Shown here: one piece after another, positions 10,922 through 21,458 of the stretch
Layout of the letters: each line of letters opens with the position of its first letter
Position numbering within the stretch: position 1 is the first letter of the stretch
Source: Turnera subulata
Lineage: Eukaryota > Streptophyta > Magnoliopsida > Malpighiales > Passifloraceae
Assembly (NCBI GenBank): GCA_028386065.3
Contig: JAKUCV010007224.1
Location: forward strand, 54,121 to 118,120
Length of the DNA stretch: 64,000 bases
Direction: 5' to 3'
Notes under the pieces: model-generated
Database searches by the model: none
The model's input: only the letters and a program-made list of their open reading frames with translations
What the model was told of the DNA's origin: nothing
Position numbers and translations under genes: made by a program

Positions 10922-12739
10922 TGATGGTTTTGAATGGCTTTTACTATGTTTTCTTGGTCAATTACGTGTATAATATCTATATTACTGTGTGTTTTCATGC
11001 ATTGTATCAATTAGAACTTCAATTTTGTTGATTAAGTATTTTTATCAGGAATTTATCGCTTTTATTGAAGAATGGATACTTTTTAGCCAAGTTTGGAAAC
11101 CAGGCCCAATTTAGGAAACTTTCTGCAGTGAGCACAACCGACTATTTTGAAGATTTCGAGAGTTCTAGGTATCGAAATTAAGTGAGACCAACTGGAGACA
11201 AAACTAGACTTCCAGAGCATCCTATGGATTAAATTACATAATTTTTGGACGCGTCTACAAGGAGCAGTAATTATTTTAATCCAGCCAGGATGCAGATTTT
11301 TTTGCGCCGACCCAGACCCAATGTTTCGGCCATATCTTGAGCTACAGAATTCAATTGAAGAGTTCTTTTTATGAAAAGAAAGCTGAGAGAATTATCTAGA
11401 GTTTTTTAGAAGATCTTAACCCTCAGTTCGGACGTCTTCTAGGAGTTAATTGGCGTGCAATTTTCGGGTCAGAAAACAGGGAAAAAGTCCAACTTGGAGT
11501 GCAAGTCAAGAATTCAATTTCCATTCAAAGTAGGAGAGCCCCACCGACTTCCAGCAGCTAAAGACAATATAAAAGGAGCCCCTAGGTCGACATATTCAGG
11601 AGGCAGAAGTCAGAGGGCAAAGCTCTGCCGAATTGGTTAGTTATTAGGTCACACACACTAGTAGGGTTAGGGTTTTCACTCTTTTGGATCCCCTAGGTGG
11701 TGCCAAATTCCTCATCCAATTTCAAAGGTTATTCCCCACAAAAATTCAACATTTTTACAGCAAGATTTGAAGGTTTAAAGTCACAAAATCACCAGTGCAA
11801 TTGCAGTAGAAATCGACACCAGGAGAGCACAAGTCGACGCCATCATCACCAACACAAATCGGCTACCCGACTTTACTACTTCTTCCTCATTACGATTTTC
11901 TTTCTGTCAAATTGTTTACTTGATGAATTCTTGTGAGATTTTGATGATTTGCTAATTTATTATGATGAACTAATTCTCTAATCTAGGATTAGGGATGTAG
12001 CCAATTACTTCTATGGTTTTATTATATATGGATTGATGTTTATTCAATTGATTGTGTTGATTGTTCAATCTATGAGTGCCGAATTTATTATCTACTTTGG
12101 ATTGATTCTTATTGATTGCAACATGCGAGAGCTGCGTGTTTTGTATGATGATACCTAGAAGAACATAGATTGATTGATGCTAAAATATACGAGAGCTGAT
12201 AGTTTCTTAGGGCTTGATTAATTGTTTTGTGCTTAATGAGTTTAGTATTGATGCTAGGCTATGCGAGAGCTAGGTAGTAATCTTTGCTGAATATTTGATT
12301 CAACATACGAGAGCTGAGGATTAAGACATTAGAAACAATTGCCCACAATCACACATCAACATTGAAATCGACATCCACGCATAATAAACCTAGATAGTAA
12401 TTGTTTGAACCCCGATTTCCTAGATTGCTTTAGATATTGATAGAACTTTGCTTTAGATTAGGTTTGCGATTTTATTTCTTTTTATTTGTTAGTTTCAACA
12501 TCACTCAACACCATCTTTTATTTGATTTGCCTAGATAATCATAAGTTGTGACATTAGATAGTACTTATTTCCCTTGTTCCGTGGATCGACCTTGATTAGA
12601 CTACTACACTACATAATATACTGTGCGCTTGCAGTTAACAATCGTTGCATTTACTCGTGAGTTATTTGTGTGTCGTGTTGTGAATTGATCAAGAATTATA
12701 AATTTGAAAAAGTCATGCGTAAAAATAGCGTACGCATCA
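10922..12739 (+). repeat. Element C copy 1 5' LTR
   Basis: Begins TGATGG where it diverges from the flank of copy 2, and ends GCATCA eight bases before the primer site. A TATA box TATAAAAG sits at 11568-11575. The 3' third carries four copies of GCGAGAGCT/ACGAGAGCT (12125, 12190, 12263, 12308), all also present in copy 2. Confidence 0.8.
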
Positions 12740-12748
12740 AGCTTTTTC

Positions 12749-12766
12749 TGGCGCCGTTGCCAGGGA
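12749..12766 (+). promoter_or_regulatory. Primer binding site, tRNA-Asp (element C)
   Basis: TGGCGCCGTTGCCAGGGA matches the complement of the plant tRNA-Asp 3' end at all but one base, nine bases after the LTR. This is the usual primer of Athila-lineage gypsy elements. Confidence 0.85.
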
Positions 12767-12906
12767 ACAAACGGTTTTAATACTATTGAGATTGCAGCTA
12801 GATTAATTTAGGTTTTATTTTTTGCATTAGTTTCTTTGTATTTCTTTTTATTTTATTTAATCGATTTCTGTTTTTCTTTTTTATTAGGAGTTGTCGATTT
12901 TGGTTG

Positions 12907-14299
12907 ATGCCCAAGACGAGACGCGGTGCTTCATCGAGTCCAATTCCTGAGATCAATCCGGAGATCGAGAGAACCTTACACAAGCAACTACGCGCGAACA
13001 AGCGAAAGCAGAAGCAAGTCATGGAGCCTGAGGAGTTTCTTCAAGACACTGAAATAGAGGAGGAAGCAGAAGTTGTAGCAGATAATTTCGAGACAGTCAT
13101 CATGGTAAAAGAAGGAAACAAGACATTGCGTGACTACGCAACACCGAGTTTAGATATTGTGCAGTCGAGCATTGCAAGGCCAGCGATCAATGCAACAATT
13201 TGAACTGAAGACAGCACTCATTCACATGGTGCAACAGGAAAAATTTGGAGGCTTGGATAATGAGGACCCGAATCAACATCTACAGACGTTTACGGAGATT
13301 TGTGATTTGATCAAGATCAATGGGGCTACTGATGATGCAATTTGACTTCATTTATTCCCGTTTTCTTTGCAAGACAAGGCTAAGAAGTGGTTGAAGTCAG
13401 GAACAGCTGGAACATACAAGAAGTGGGATGAGCTTTCAGAGGCTTTTCTTGCAAAATATTATCCACCTGATAAAGCAGCACATATCCGGCAGATTACATC
13501 ATTCACTCAATTCGAAGGAGAAAGTTTCTGTGAAGCATGGGAACGTTACAAGGATCTTATTCAAGGATGCCCACAACATGGATTACCCGAATGGCTTGTA
13601 GTTCAATCTTTCTTTAATGGTTTAAAAGAGCATTTGCACATGAGTTTGGATGCAGCTTCAGGAGGGGCATTCATGGCGCAAGCACCAGATGTGGCGTATC
13701 AGAAATTGGAGACGATGGCGAGTAACAGTTACCAGAGCTCTTCACGATCAAACAACAAGCGAGTAGCTGTTATGGGCAATCATCCTAATTTCTCATGGAG
13801 GGAGAGCAACCCGAACCAGCAAGGCGGGTTTCAAAGGAACGATTATGGGCAGAAGAGTTCAAGCATGCAAATTCCAAAGAATCAAGACATGGATCTTACA
13901 TCTATGATGAAAGCCATAATGGAGACTCAAGGTATGCAAACGGAGATGATGCAAGGATTCAATAATCGGACGGCGAATATGGAGACTCACTCGAAGATGC
14001 TTGAGACGCAACTCGCGCAGCAAGCAGAGGCGATTATGAGGACAACAGGAAACCTACCGGGACAATCCACACTCAATCCAAGAGAGCAAGTCAAGGCTGT
14101 AGCACTTAGAAGCGGAAAGCAGTTAGATGATCCTTATCCACCTAAAGAAGATAAAGTCGACACCATCATTAAGCAAGAAAAAGAAGATGAGCAACCGAAA
14201 GCAGAGAAGCAGTTACCTGAAAAGGGAGCAGAGGAAAAGAAGCAAGAGCAAGAGAAGTGGATTCCCAAGTGGAAGCTAGCAAAGCAGAAAAGAGAGTAA
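12907..14299 (+). pseudogene. Element C copy 1 gag, broken
   Basis: The reading starts at ATG 12907 (MPKTRRGASSSP). It shifts frame near 13193-13203, where copy 2 keeps two extra bases. It then meets TGA at 13343-13345, which copy 2 also has, and is open from 13346 to 14299. The Retrotrans_gag core includes FPFSLQDKAKKWL, AFLAKYYPPDKAA and CPQHGLPEWLVVQSFFNGL. A methionine- and glutamine-rich stretch (DLTSMMKAIMETQG) and a lysine/glutamate-rich tail follow. No CCHC knuckle is seen. It would form the capsid if intact. Confidence 0.8.
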
Positions 14300-15118
14300 C
14301 CGAAGGAGATATGGCCTGAAGTAAAAGCTTATGAACCACCGGTTCCATTCCCTCTGCGACTTCAGCAGGGCAAATAAGACGAACAGTTCGGGAGATTTCT
14401 TGAACATTTAAAGAAATTGCATATTAAAGTTCCATTTACTGAAGTAATTCCTCAAATGCCTGCTTATGCTTAGTTTCAAGGAAATTCTTTCCAGGAAAAG
14501 GAAGCTAGAAGATTACAGAGAGTGGCTTTGACGGAGGAGTGCAGTGCAATCCTGTAGAACAAGCTGCTGCCGAAACTGATGGACCCTGGAAGTTTCTCTT
14601 TTCCTTGCAATATTGGTTCTAAGTGCATTGAGCGAGCTCTATATGATTTGGGAGCCAGTGTTAGTCTTATTCCAAAGCGAATTGCTGAGAAGCTCGATAT
14701 TGGAGATACGAAGCCGACTATCATCTCTCTTTAACTTGCGGATCGATCTATCAAATATCCAGTGGGGATATTGGAGAATATTCCAATCAAGGTTGGGAAG
14801 TTCATTGCACCAGTCAATTTTGTGGTGCTCGACATGGAGATTGATTTTCAAATGCCGATTATTCTTGGGAGGCCGTTCTTAGCTACTGCTGGAGCTCAAA
14901 TTGATGTTCGTGATCGAAAGCTTACTTTAAGGATTGGGAGTGAGAAAATCGAGTTCAATGTCTTCCGCGCTACCGAAGGACCACTTGAAGAAGACAGTTG
15001 TTTTTGAGTTGATTTTATTGATGATGCTGTGAAGGAAGTTAGCAAAGTAGCGAGTAGTGATGATCCACTCTTGAATTGCTTGGTGACTGTGAATACCCGA
15101 CCCAAAATCACTTGGACC
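14300..15118 (+). pseudogene. Element C copy 1 protease region, broken
   Basis: Retropepsin remnant: YDLGASVSLIP at the active site, then LADRSIKYPVGILENIPIKVG and IILGRPFLATAGAQIDVR. Stops lie at 14297-14299, 14471-14473 (TAG) and 14732-14734 (TAA), plus a private TAG near 14555. The TAG at 14471 and TAA at 14732 recur at the matching codons of copy 2. The reading fades at 15118-15143, where similarity to copy 2 ends. Confidence 0.75.
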
Positions 15119-15852
15119 TATTCACCTATTCCTTACACCTTCTTCATAACCGTCTTCCAACATCTTTGGAGTCACCACCCAAGTTTTATTAAAGGACAAT
15201 ACTCGGGAAAAACCTTCATATGACTCTGTTAAGGCAACTAGATAGCGAACCAAAGATGCTGGACCCAGGGATTCGTCATGGATGGGAAGGTGTTGGGCAC
15301 CCATCCATGTTGGGGCGAAAACCTTATGTAATTGAAAGATTTTGTATGCCTTGTGCAAGTGTGCTTGTGTGAACAACGAAACACATAATAACTGAAACTA
15401 AAAAGAAAGGGGAAAAGAAGAAGATTGGGCTTAAGTTTCCACCACTAGAAACCACCTACGTACCCCGGTGACCGGGTTCAAAGCCCATGTAGTTCTTGAC
15501 ATGGCATCACAACAGTCACATCGTCATAAATATCAACATCTTAGAAGCAATCGATCAAGCAAAAAGGGATTAGGATTACCTCTTGTAGCCCTCCTCTAGC
15601 TCCTTGGTTTGGGTTGTGTCTTCCACATAATTTCCTCCCACTCCTTAACTCAATCTTGGAGTTCTTCTTAATCTACCTCTTGCTGCCTTCAATGATTGGT
15701 ATTACCCACGAAATTCCACCAGAGTTTTGCCTATAGAACTATTTCTTAAGCTTGGAGAAGTAAAGTTTCTCCAAGCACCAAAGCTTATGAAGAGTGTGTG
15801 TGTAATAGAATGTGTGTCTCTTGAAATGTGAGAGGAGGGTCCTATTTATTTG

Positions 15853-16020
15853 CAGCTGAATTGGTGAAGGTGCTCTCCTTGAGGGGGATAAAAAGCATCA
15901 CGTCCCGAGTTCGAATCCCTAGTGCTGCAGCATGGTAATGGATTTAATCGGGCGGAGGGAGTGTTGTGACAATACCTGGGTTTTTTGGGTCCCTCGGGGA
16001 GAGGGCCTTCACAGTAATGG
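15853..16020 (+). mobile_element. Possible tRNA-derived SINE fragment
   Basis: An A-box match TGGTGAAGGTG (15862-15872) is followed 34 bases later by a B-box match GAGTTCGAATCCC (15907-15919), the spacing and order of an RNA polymerase III promoter. No clear A-rich tail or target duplication was found, so the ends are approximate. Confidence 0.45.
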
Positions 16021-16095
16021 CAAAAAATCTGGGCCAAAACCGAGTAGAATCAAATTAGGAGCGAAATCGGGGAAAAAAATGCGTTATGGGTGCAT

Positions 16096-16206
16096 ATGAC
16101 CGCCATGGCCGGCGGTCATCCTTTGGATGACAGCCAGGCCGGGCGGTCATGGAAGGAAGACCGCCCAGACCTGGCGGTCATCCCGAGATGACCGCCCGCG
16201 CCTGCG
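16096..16206. repeat. Cluster of GACCGCC/GGCGGTC inverted repeats
   Basis: Successive hairpins: ATGACCGCC / GGCGGTCAT (16096-16119, perfect 9-bp arms); ATGACAGCC / GGCGGTCAT (16127-16150, one mismatch); GACCGCC / GGCGGTC (16159-16179); and a fourth GACCGCC arm near 16190. Strongly GC-rich in AT-rich surroundings. A related cluster lies at 17794-17900. Confidence 0.8.
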
Positions 16207-16946
16207 CGTTACACCCGTTTTTTCCTTTTTCGATCTCGATTCTCCCCTAATTTCTCCTTGATTGATCCTACCGCATAATTAACCTTTAGACTGCCCAGAA
16301 TCCTTTGCTTTCTTGATTATTACTCCTCTCAATCATCTCCTAATTGATTGATTACACATTGATTCTCTATTTTAAGCTAAAATCATACCAAAACCACTCT
16401 TACTACTAAGGAATGATTTAACTCTGATTTTCCACGAAAATTAGGGTTAAATTTGTCTGCAAGCAAGGTGTTAATGGGCTGTGCAACTTTGGAAAAAGTC
16501 CATATTTGATTAATTTGGACCCTTACATTTATCTTTAACCCAAGAATAAATCATCTCAATATAATTGGGTTTAAAGAATAAACAAACAAGCCCAAGCTAA
16601 TGAATTAAAATGCATTTTTAGCAATTTAATCCTTATCATATGTTTTTATCTTATGATTAAATCATCTTATTAATCTTAGGGTCTAAGCACGTAAAGGCCT
16701 CAATTACTATAATGCATGAATTCTACTGAAAATAAACTTTATCCACACTTCAACCCAAGACTAACTCATCTTGCTAATCTTATGGTTCAAACATGTCTAA
16801 AGCCTAATTTAATAGAATTTTCATGGGTCAAATTTGGGTGTTCACAGATGCCCCTCATTGGTGAGTCCTTAAAACTAAGGACAAAGCAACGCAAGAAAGG
16901 AACAACCGAATTTGGATAATGGATGTGAGTATTATGGACAAAAGGC

Positions 16947-17200
16947 TGGAGCATCACATGCTCCACCTCGAGAATCGTCTTATCTCGAGGTTTGTGATAG
17001 AATAATCTCATCTATCAGGGTCTTGGAACTCATCTCATCCCAAGGGTTACCGGGAATCATCTCATCCCGGGGTTTGGGGACCCGTCAGGTCCCAAGGGCT
17101 ACCGAGAATCATCCAATCCCGGAGGCTTATCTCAACTCGGTGCTCCTCCACATCGGGACATCGTCCCTAGGATATCTATCCCTCAACATCTTCATCAACT
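16947..17200. repeat. Run of adjacent short hairpins with different stems
   Basis: Nine inverted repeats follow each other with little space: TGGAGCAT/ATGCTCCA (16947-16965), CCTCGAG/CTCGAGG (16966-16990), GATAGA/TCTATC (16996-17016), CTTGG/CCAAG (17022-17044), CCGGGA/TCCCGG (17050-17070), GGGACC/GGTCCC (17077-17093), ACCGAG/CTCGGT (17101-17141), GGGAC/GTCCC (17155-17167), GGATA/TATCC (17170-17181). Several loops share an AATCATCTCAT-like sequence while the arms change together. Confidence 0.75.
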
Positions 17201-17460
17201 CTATCTTAGGGGCTTCTGCCCCTGGCAACTCTCATCGGTTCTACTTCTATCATAGGGGTATCTCCTCCTGGCAACTCTCATTAGCTCTACTTCTGTCTTA
17301 GGGGTATCTGCCCCTGGCAACTCTCATCGGCTCTACTTCTGTCTTAGGGGTATCTGCCCCTGGCAACTCTCATCGGCTCTACTTCTGTCTTAGGGGTATC
17401 TGCCCCTGGCAACTCTCATCGATTCTACTTCTATCTTAGGGGTATCTGCCCCTGGCAACC
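17201..17460. repeat. 46-bp tandem repeat, about 6 units, each with a hairpin
   Basis: The unit contains TAGGGGTATCTGCCCCTGG, in which AGGGG can pair with CCCCT, followed by CAACTCTCATCGGCTCTACT. Units start near 17204, 17250, 17296, 17342, 17388 and 17434. The middle ones are nearly identical; the first two are more diverged. It continues directly from the hairpin run upstream. Confidence 0.9.
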
Positions 17461-17789
17461 TCAGGTCTCAACTAGTCTAGGTCAAGTGTGTTTATGGATC
17501 CCTTGGTTCTTCTTCTACACAGAGAGCCTCAGCTCAAAACAACCATTCAAAGAATAAGCTTATCAGGTTTTCAAAAGATTTATCATTCCAAAGCAAAGCA
17601 TATGACTAACACATCGCAGGCATATCATAGTATATATCATTGCAAATTCAAGCAAATGATCATAAAATGCCCCTAGATGTACATGTTTTCCTCCCCTCTC
17701 TTTTATATTCTCTTTTTTTCCTCTTCTTTCCCCCCCCCCCCCCCCCCTAATTTTGCCAGATTTTTTTCAGAATTTTTCTTCGGATGAAC
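17461..17789. other. Low-complexity spacer with an 18-base poly-C run
   Basis: No gene is seen. Pyrimidine-rich sequence leads to 18 consecutive C at 17730-17747, a place where length errors in sequencing are likely. Confidence 0.6.
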
Positions 17790-17793
17790 AGTG

Positions 17794-17900
17794 CCGGCCG
17801 GGCGGTCATAGGGAGGAATGACCGCCACCTCTTGGCGGTCTTCTCTGGATGACCGCCAGACGTGGCGGTCTTCAAGTCATAACCGCCCGCGCCGGCGGTC
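17794..17900. repeat. Second cluster of GACCGCC/GGCGGTC inverted repeats
   Basis: Alternating GGCGGTC and GACCGCC arms (about 17801, 17820, 17834, 17850, 17864, 17882, 17894) give several overlapping hairpins. Related to 16096-16206, but the sequence on both sides differs. Confidence 0.75.
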
Positions 17901-17989
17901 GTAGCTCCTGGGCCTCTCTTTTTTTTTTCCTTTTTGGTTTTTGGGTTTGGGCTTTAGGGTTTTCACGTGTTCTTCCATCCTTCAAACAC

Positions 17990-17998
17990 TATAAATAA
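17990..17998 (+). promoter_or_regulatory. TATA box upstream of the DUF7745-like ORF
   Basis: TATAAATAA lies 67 bases before the ATG at 18065, a spacing compatible with a short 5' leader. No transcript evidence is available. Confidence 0.45.
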
Positions 17999-18064
17999 GA
18001 CTCTAAGGTACCTAAAGTCTCTCACAATCCATCATAATCCTCTTAACACATATCTAGAACAACC

Positions 18065-18576
18065 ATGAGTGAGAATTTTCATGCCAAGGTGCTTCAATGG
18101 ATGACAAGTGTCCCTCGCGTAAGCCGTCTGAGCTTTATGGGGCTGGGGCTCTCTACATTGTTCCAACTTCATGGTGTGGCGGTGGAAGAGAACTTGATCC
18201 GTGCTGCTGCGAAGTTCTGGGACAAGAGTCGTCGCGTTTTCCGCTTTGGTCGAGACATGATGGATCTTTGTCCTTCCGTTGATAAGTTCAACACGTTCAT
18301 GGGTGCAAAATTCATAAACGAAGTTGCCATGGTTTCACTCGCCAAACCCATTTTGAAAGAGGTTAGCAAATTTCTTTTCTTGGCTGACGGGCAAATTGGC
18401 TTTCTCCTGGATCAGAACAATTGTCTGGATTTATCAAAAATCATTGACCAGTATTTTCTTGGCGGTCCGGAATATCACCCGGGGGAGTATGAGGCCGAAT
18501 GGAAGGAGAAACGAAATCATGCCCTTGCCCTTGTAATGACGCATGAATTTCTCTTAGTAGGCTCCCCTGGTGTTTG
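18065..18576 (+). pseudogene. Truncated plant DUF7745-like protein
   Basis: Starts at ATG 18065 after a TATA box and a short leader and reads 170 codons before element C copy 2 interrupts it at 18577; the frame runs on into the LTR to 18628. The segment LIRAAAKFWDKSRRVFRFG followed by LCPSVDKFNTFMG resembles the N-terminal part of the large plant DUF7745 group, which is mostly annotated in repeat-associated proteins of unknown function. This is recognition from memory, not a search. The matching 3' half was not found after element C copy 2. It could instead be an ORF of a retrotransposon related to the D sequence. Confidence 0.5.
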
Positions 18577-20214
18577 TGATGGTTTTGAATGGCTTTTACT
18601 ATGTTTTCTTGGTCAATTATATGTATAATCTCTATATTACTGTGTGTTTTCATGCATTGTGTCAATTAGAACTTCAATTTTGCTGATTAAGTGTTTTTAT
18701 CAGGAATTTATCATTTTTATTGAAGAATGGATGCTTTTTAGCCAAGTTTGGAAAACGGGCACAATTTAGGAAACTTTCTGCAGTGAACACAACCGACTAT
18801 TTTGAATATTTCGGGAGTTCTAGATATCGAAATTAAGTGAGACCAATTGGAGACAAAATTAAACTTCCAGAGCTTTATACGGATTAAATTTCATAATTTT
18901 TGGACGAGTCTACAAGGAGCAGTAATTATTTTAACCCAGCCCAAGATGCAGATTTTTCTGTGCCAACCCAGGCCCAGTGTTTCGGCGATATCTTGAGCTA
19001 CAGAAGTTCAATTGAAGAGTTCTTTTTATGAAAAGAAATCTGAGAGAATTATATAGAATTTTGTAGAAGAACCCAATGCCCAGTTCGGACGTCTTCTAGG
19101 AGTTAAGTGGCGTGCAATGTTTGGGTCAGAAAACAGGCAAAAGTCCAACTTGGAGTGCAAGTCAAGAATTCAATTTCCATTCATAGTAGGAGAGCCCCAC
19201 CGACTTCCAGCAGCTAAAGACAGTATAAAAGGACCCCCTAGGTCGACATATTCAGGAGGCAGAAGTCAGAGGGTGAAGCTCTGCCGAATTGGTTAGTTAT
19301 TAGGTCACACACACTAGTAGGGTTAGGGTTTTTACTCTTTTGGATCCTCTAGGTGGTGCCGAATTCCTCATCCAATTTCAAAGGTTATTCCCCACAAAAA
19401 TTCAACATTTTTTCAGCAAGATTTGAATGTTTAAAGTCACAGAATCACCAGTCCAATTGCAGCAGAAATAGATACCAGGAGAGCACAAGTTGACGCCATC
19501 ATCACCAACACAAATCGGCTACCCGACTTCACTACTTCTTCCTCTTTTCGATTTTCTTTCTATCAAATTGTTTACTTGATGAATTCTTGTGAGATTTTGA
19601 TGATTTGCTATTTTATTATGATGAACTAATTCTCTAATCTAAGATTAGGGATGTAGCCAATTACTTCTGTGGTTTTATTATATATGGATTGATGTTTATT
19701 CAATTGATTGTGTTGATTGTTCAATCTATGAGTGCCGAATTTATTATCTACTTTGGATTAATTCTTATTGATTGCAACATGCGGGAGCTGCGTGATTTAT
19801 AAGATGATACTTAGAGGAACGTAGATTGATTGATGCTAAAATATACGAGAGCTGATAGTTTCTTAGGGCTTGATTGATTGTTTTGTGCTTAATGAGTTTA
19901 GTATTGATGCTAGGCTGTGCGAGAGCTAGGTAGTAATCTTTGCTGAATATTTGATTCAATATGCGAGAGCTAAGGATTAAGACATTAGAAACAATTGCCC
20001 ACAATCACACAACAACATTCAAATCGACATCCATGCTTAATAAACCTAGATAGTAATTGTTTGAACTCCGATTTCCTAGATTGCTTTAGATATTGATAGA
20101 ACTTTGCTTTAGATTAAGTTTGTGATTTTATTTCTTTTTATTTGTTAGTTTCAACATCACCCAACACCATCTTTTATTTGATTTGCCTAGATAATCATAA
20201 GCTGTGACATTAGA
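18577..20214 (+). repeat. Element C copy 2 5' LTR, 3' end deleted
   Basis: Closely similar to 10922-12563, including the TATA box region and four GAGAGCT motifs. It jumps at GACATTAGAT to sequence matching 12791 onward in copy 1, consistent with deletion between short direct repeats. Confidence 0.8.
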
Positions 20215-20325
20215 TTGCAACTAGATTAGTTTAGGTTTTATTTTTCGCATTAGTTTCTTTTTATTTCTTTTGATTTTATTTAATCAATTTTTGTTTTTCT
20301 TTTTTATTAGGATCGATTTTGGTTG

Positions 20326-21458
20326 ATGCCCAAGACGAGACGTGGTGCTTCATCGAGTCCAATTCCTGAGATCAGTCCGGAGATCGAGAGAACCTTACAC
20401 AAGCAACTACGCACAAACAAGCGAAAGTAGAAGCAAGTCGTGGAGCCTGTGGAGTTTCTTCAAGACACTGAAATAGAGGAGGCAGCAAAAGTTGTAGCAG
20501 ATAATTTCGAGACAGTCATCATGGCAGAAGAAGGAAACAAGACATTGCGTGACTACGCAACACCGAGTTTAGATATTGTGCAGTCGAGCATTGCAAGGCC
20601 AGCGATCAATGCCAACAATTTTGAACTGAAGACAACACTCATTCACATGGTGCAACAGGAATAATTTGGAGGCTTGGATAATGAGGACCCGAATCAACAT
20701 ATATAGACGTTTACGGAGATTTGTGATTTGATCAAGATCAATGGGGCGACTGATGATGCAATTTGACTTCATTTGTTCCCGTTTTCTTTGCAAGGCAAGG
20801 CTAAGAAGTGGTTGAATTCAGGAATAGCTGGAACATACAAGATGTGGGACGAGCTTTCAGAGGCTTTTCTTGCAAAATATTATCCACCTATGTATCTGGA
20901 GCAAGATTACATCATTCACTCAATTCGAAGGAGAAAGTTTCTGTGAAGCACGGGAACGTTACAAGGATCTTATTCAAGGATGCCCACAACCTGGATTAAC
21001 CGAATGGCTTGTAGTTCAATCTTTCTTTAATGGTTTAAATAAGCCTTTGTACATGAGTTTGGATGCAGCTTCAGGAGGGGCATTCATGGCGCATGCACCA
21101 GATGTGGCGTATCAGAAATTGGAGACGATGGCGAGTAACAGTTGCCAGAGCTCTTCACGATCAAACAACAAGCGAGTAGCTGTTATGGGCAATCATCCTA
21201 ATTTCTCATGGAGGGAGAGCAACCCGAACCAGCAAGGCGGGTTTCAAAGGAACGATTATGGGCAGAAGAGTTCAAGCATGCAAATTCCAAAGAATCAAGA
21301 CATGGATCTTACATCTATGATGAAAGCCATAATGGAGACTCAAGGTATGCAAACGGAGATGATGCAAGGATTCAATAATCGGACGGCGAATATGGAGACT
21401 CACTCGAAGATGCTTGAGACGCAACTCGCACAGCAAGCAGAGGCGATTATGAGGACAC
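20326..21458 (+). pseudogene. Element C copy 2 gag, 5' part
   Basis: Same gag as copy 1, starting at ATG 20326. Private stops include TAG at about 20428, TAA at about 20662 and TAG at about 20704. TGA at 20764-20766 is shared with copy 1. A deletion near 20890 removes codons after AFLAKYYPP. The frame is then open to the insertion point of element B at 21458 and resumes at 34255. Confidence 0.75.

Larger units (their letters stand above)
10922..15143 (+). mobile_element. Element C copy 1: Athila-like, gag-protease only
   Basis: Starts with an LTR (10922-12739), then a tRNA-Asp primer site, gag and an aspartic protease. It stops at about 15143 with no RT, integrase or 3' LTR. A second copy (18577-35399, split by element B) starts at the same LTR base and ends at the same internal base but has different flanks on both sides. 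TTTCA before 10922 and TTCA at 15143-15146 are only a partial duplication. Confidence 0.75.
15144..16846 (-). repeat. D-family LTR-like region
   Basis: No supported gene. A minus-strand frame at 15376-15122 (84 codons) crosses the end of element C and I do not recognise it. The right edge at 16846 reads, on the minus strand, TGTGAACACCC preceded by the purine-rich GAGGGGCATC. That is a plausible polypurine tract and LTR start, which suggests minus orientation. The 3' half resembles 2419-2965. Contains a GACCGCC palindrome cluster and a SINE-like insertion. The left boundary is uncertain. Confidence 0.4.

Noticed and set aside
15122..15376. Minus-strand 84-codon frame as a gene
   Set aside because: It crosses the end of element C copy 1, no family was recognised and no supporting start or splice context was seen.
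17201..17460. Satellite DNA
   Set aside because: Only six units, confined to this element-like region; better described as a local tandem repeat.
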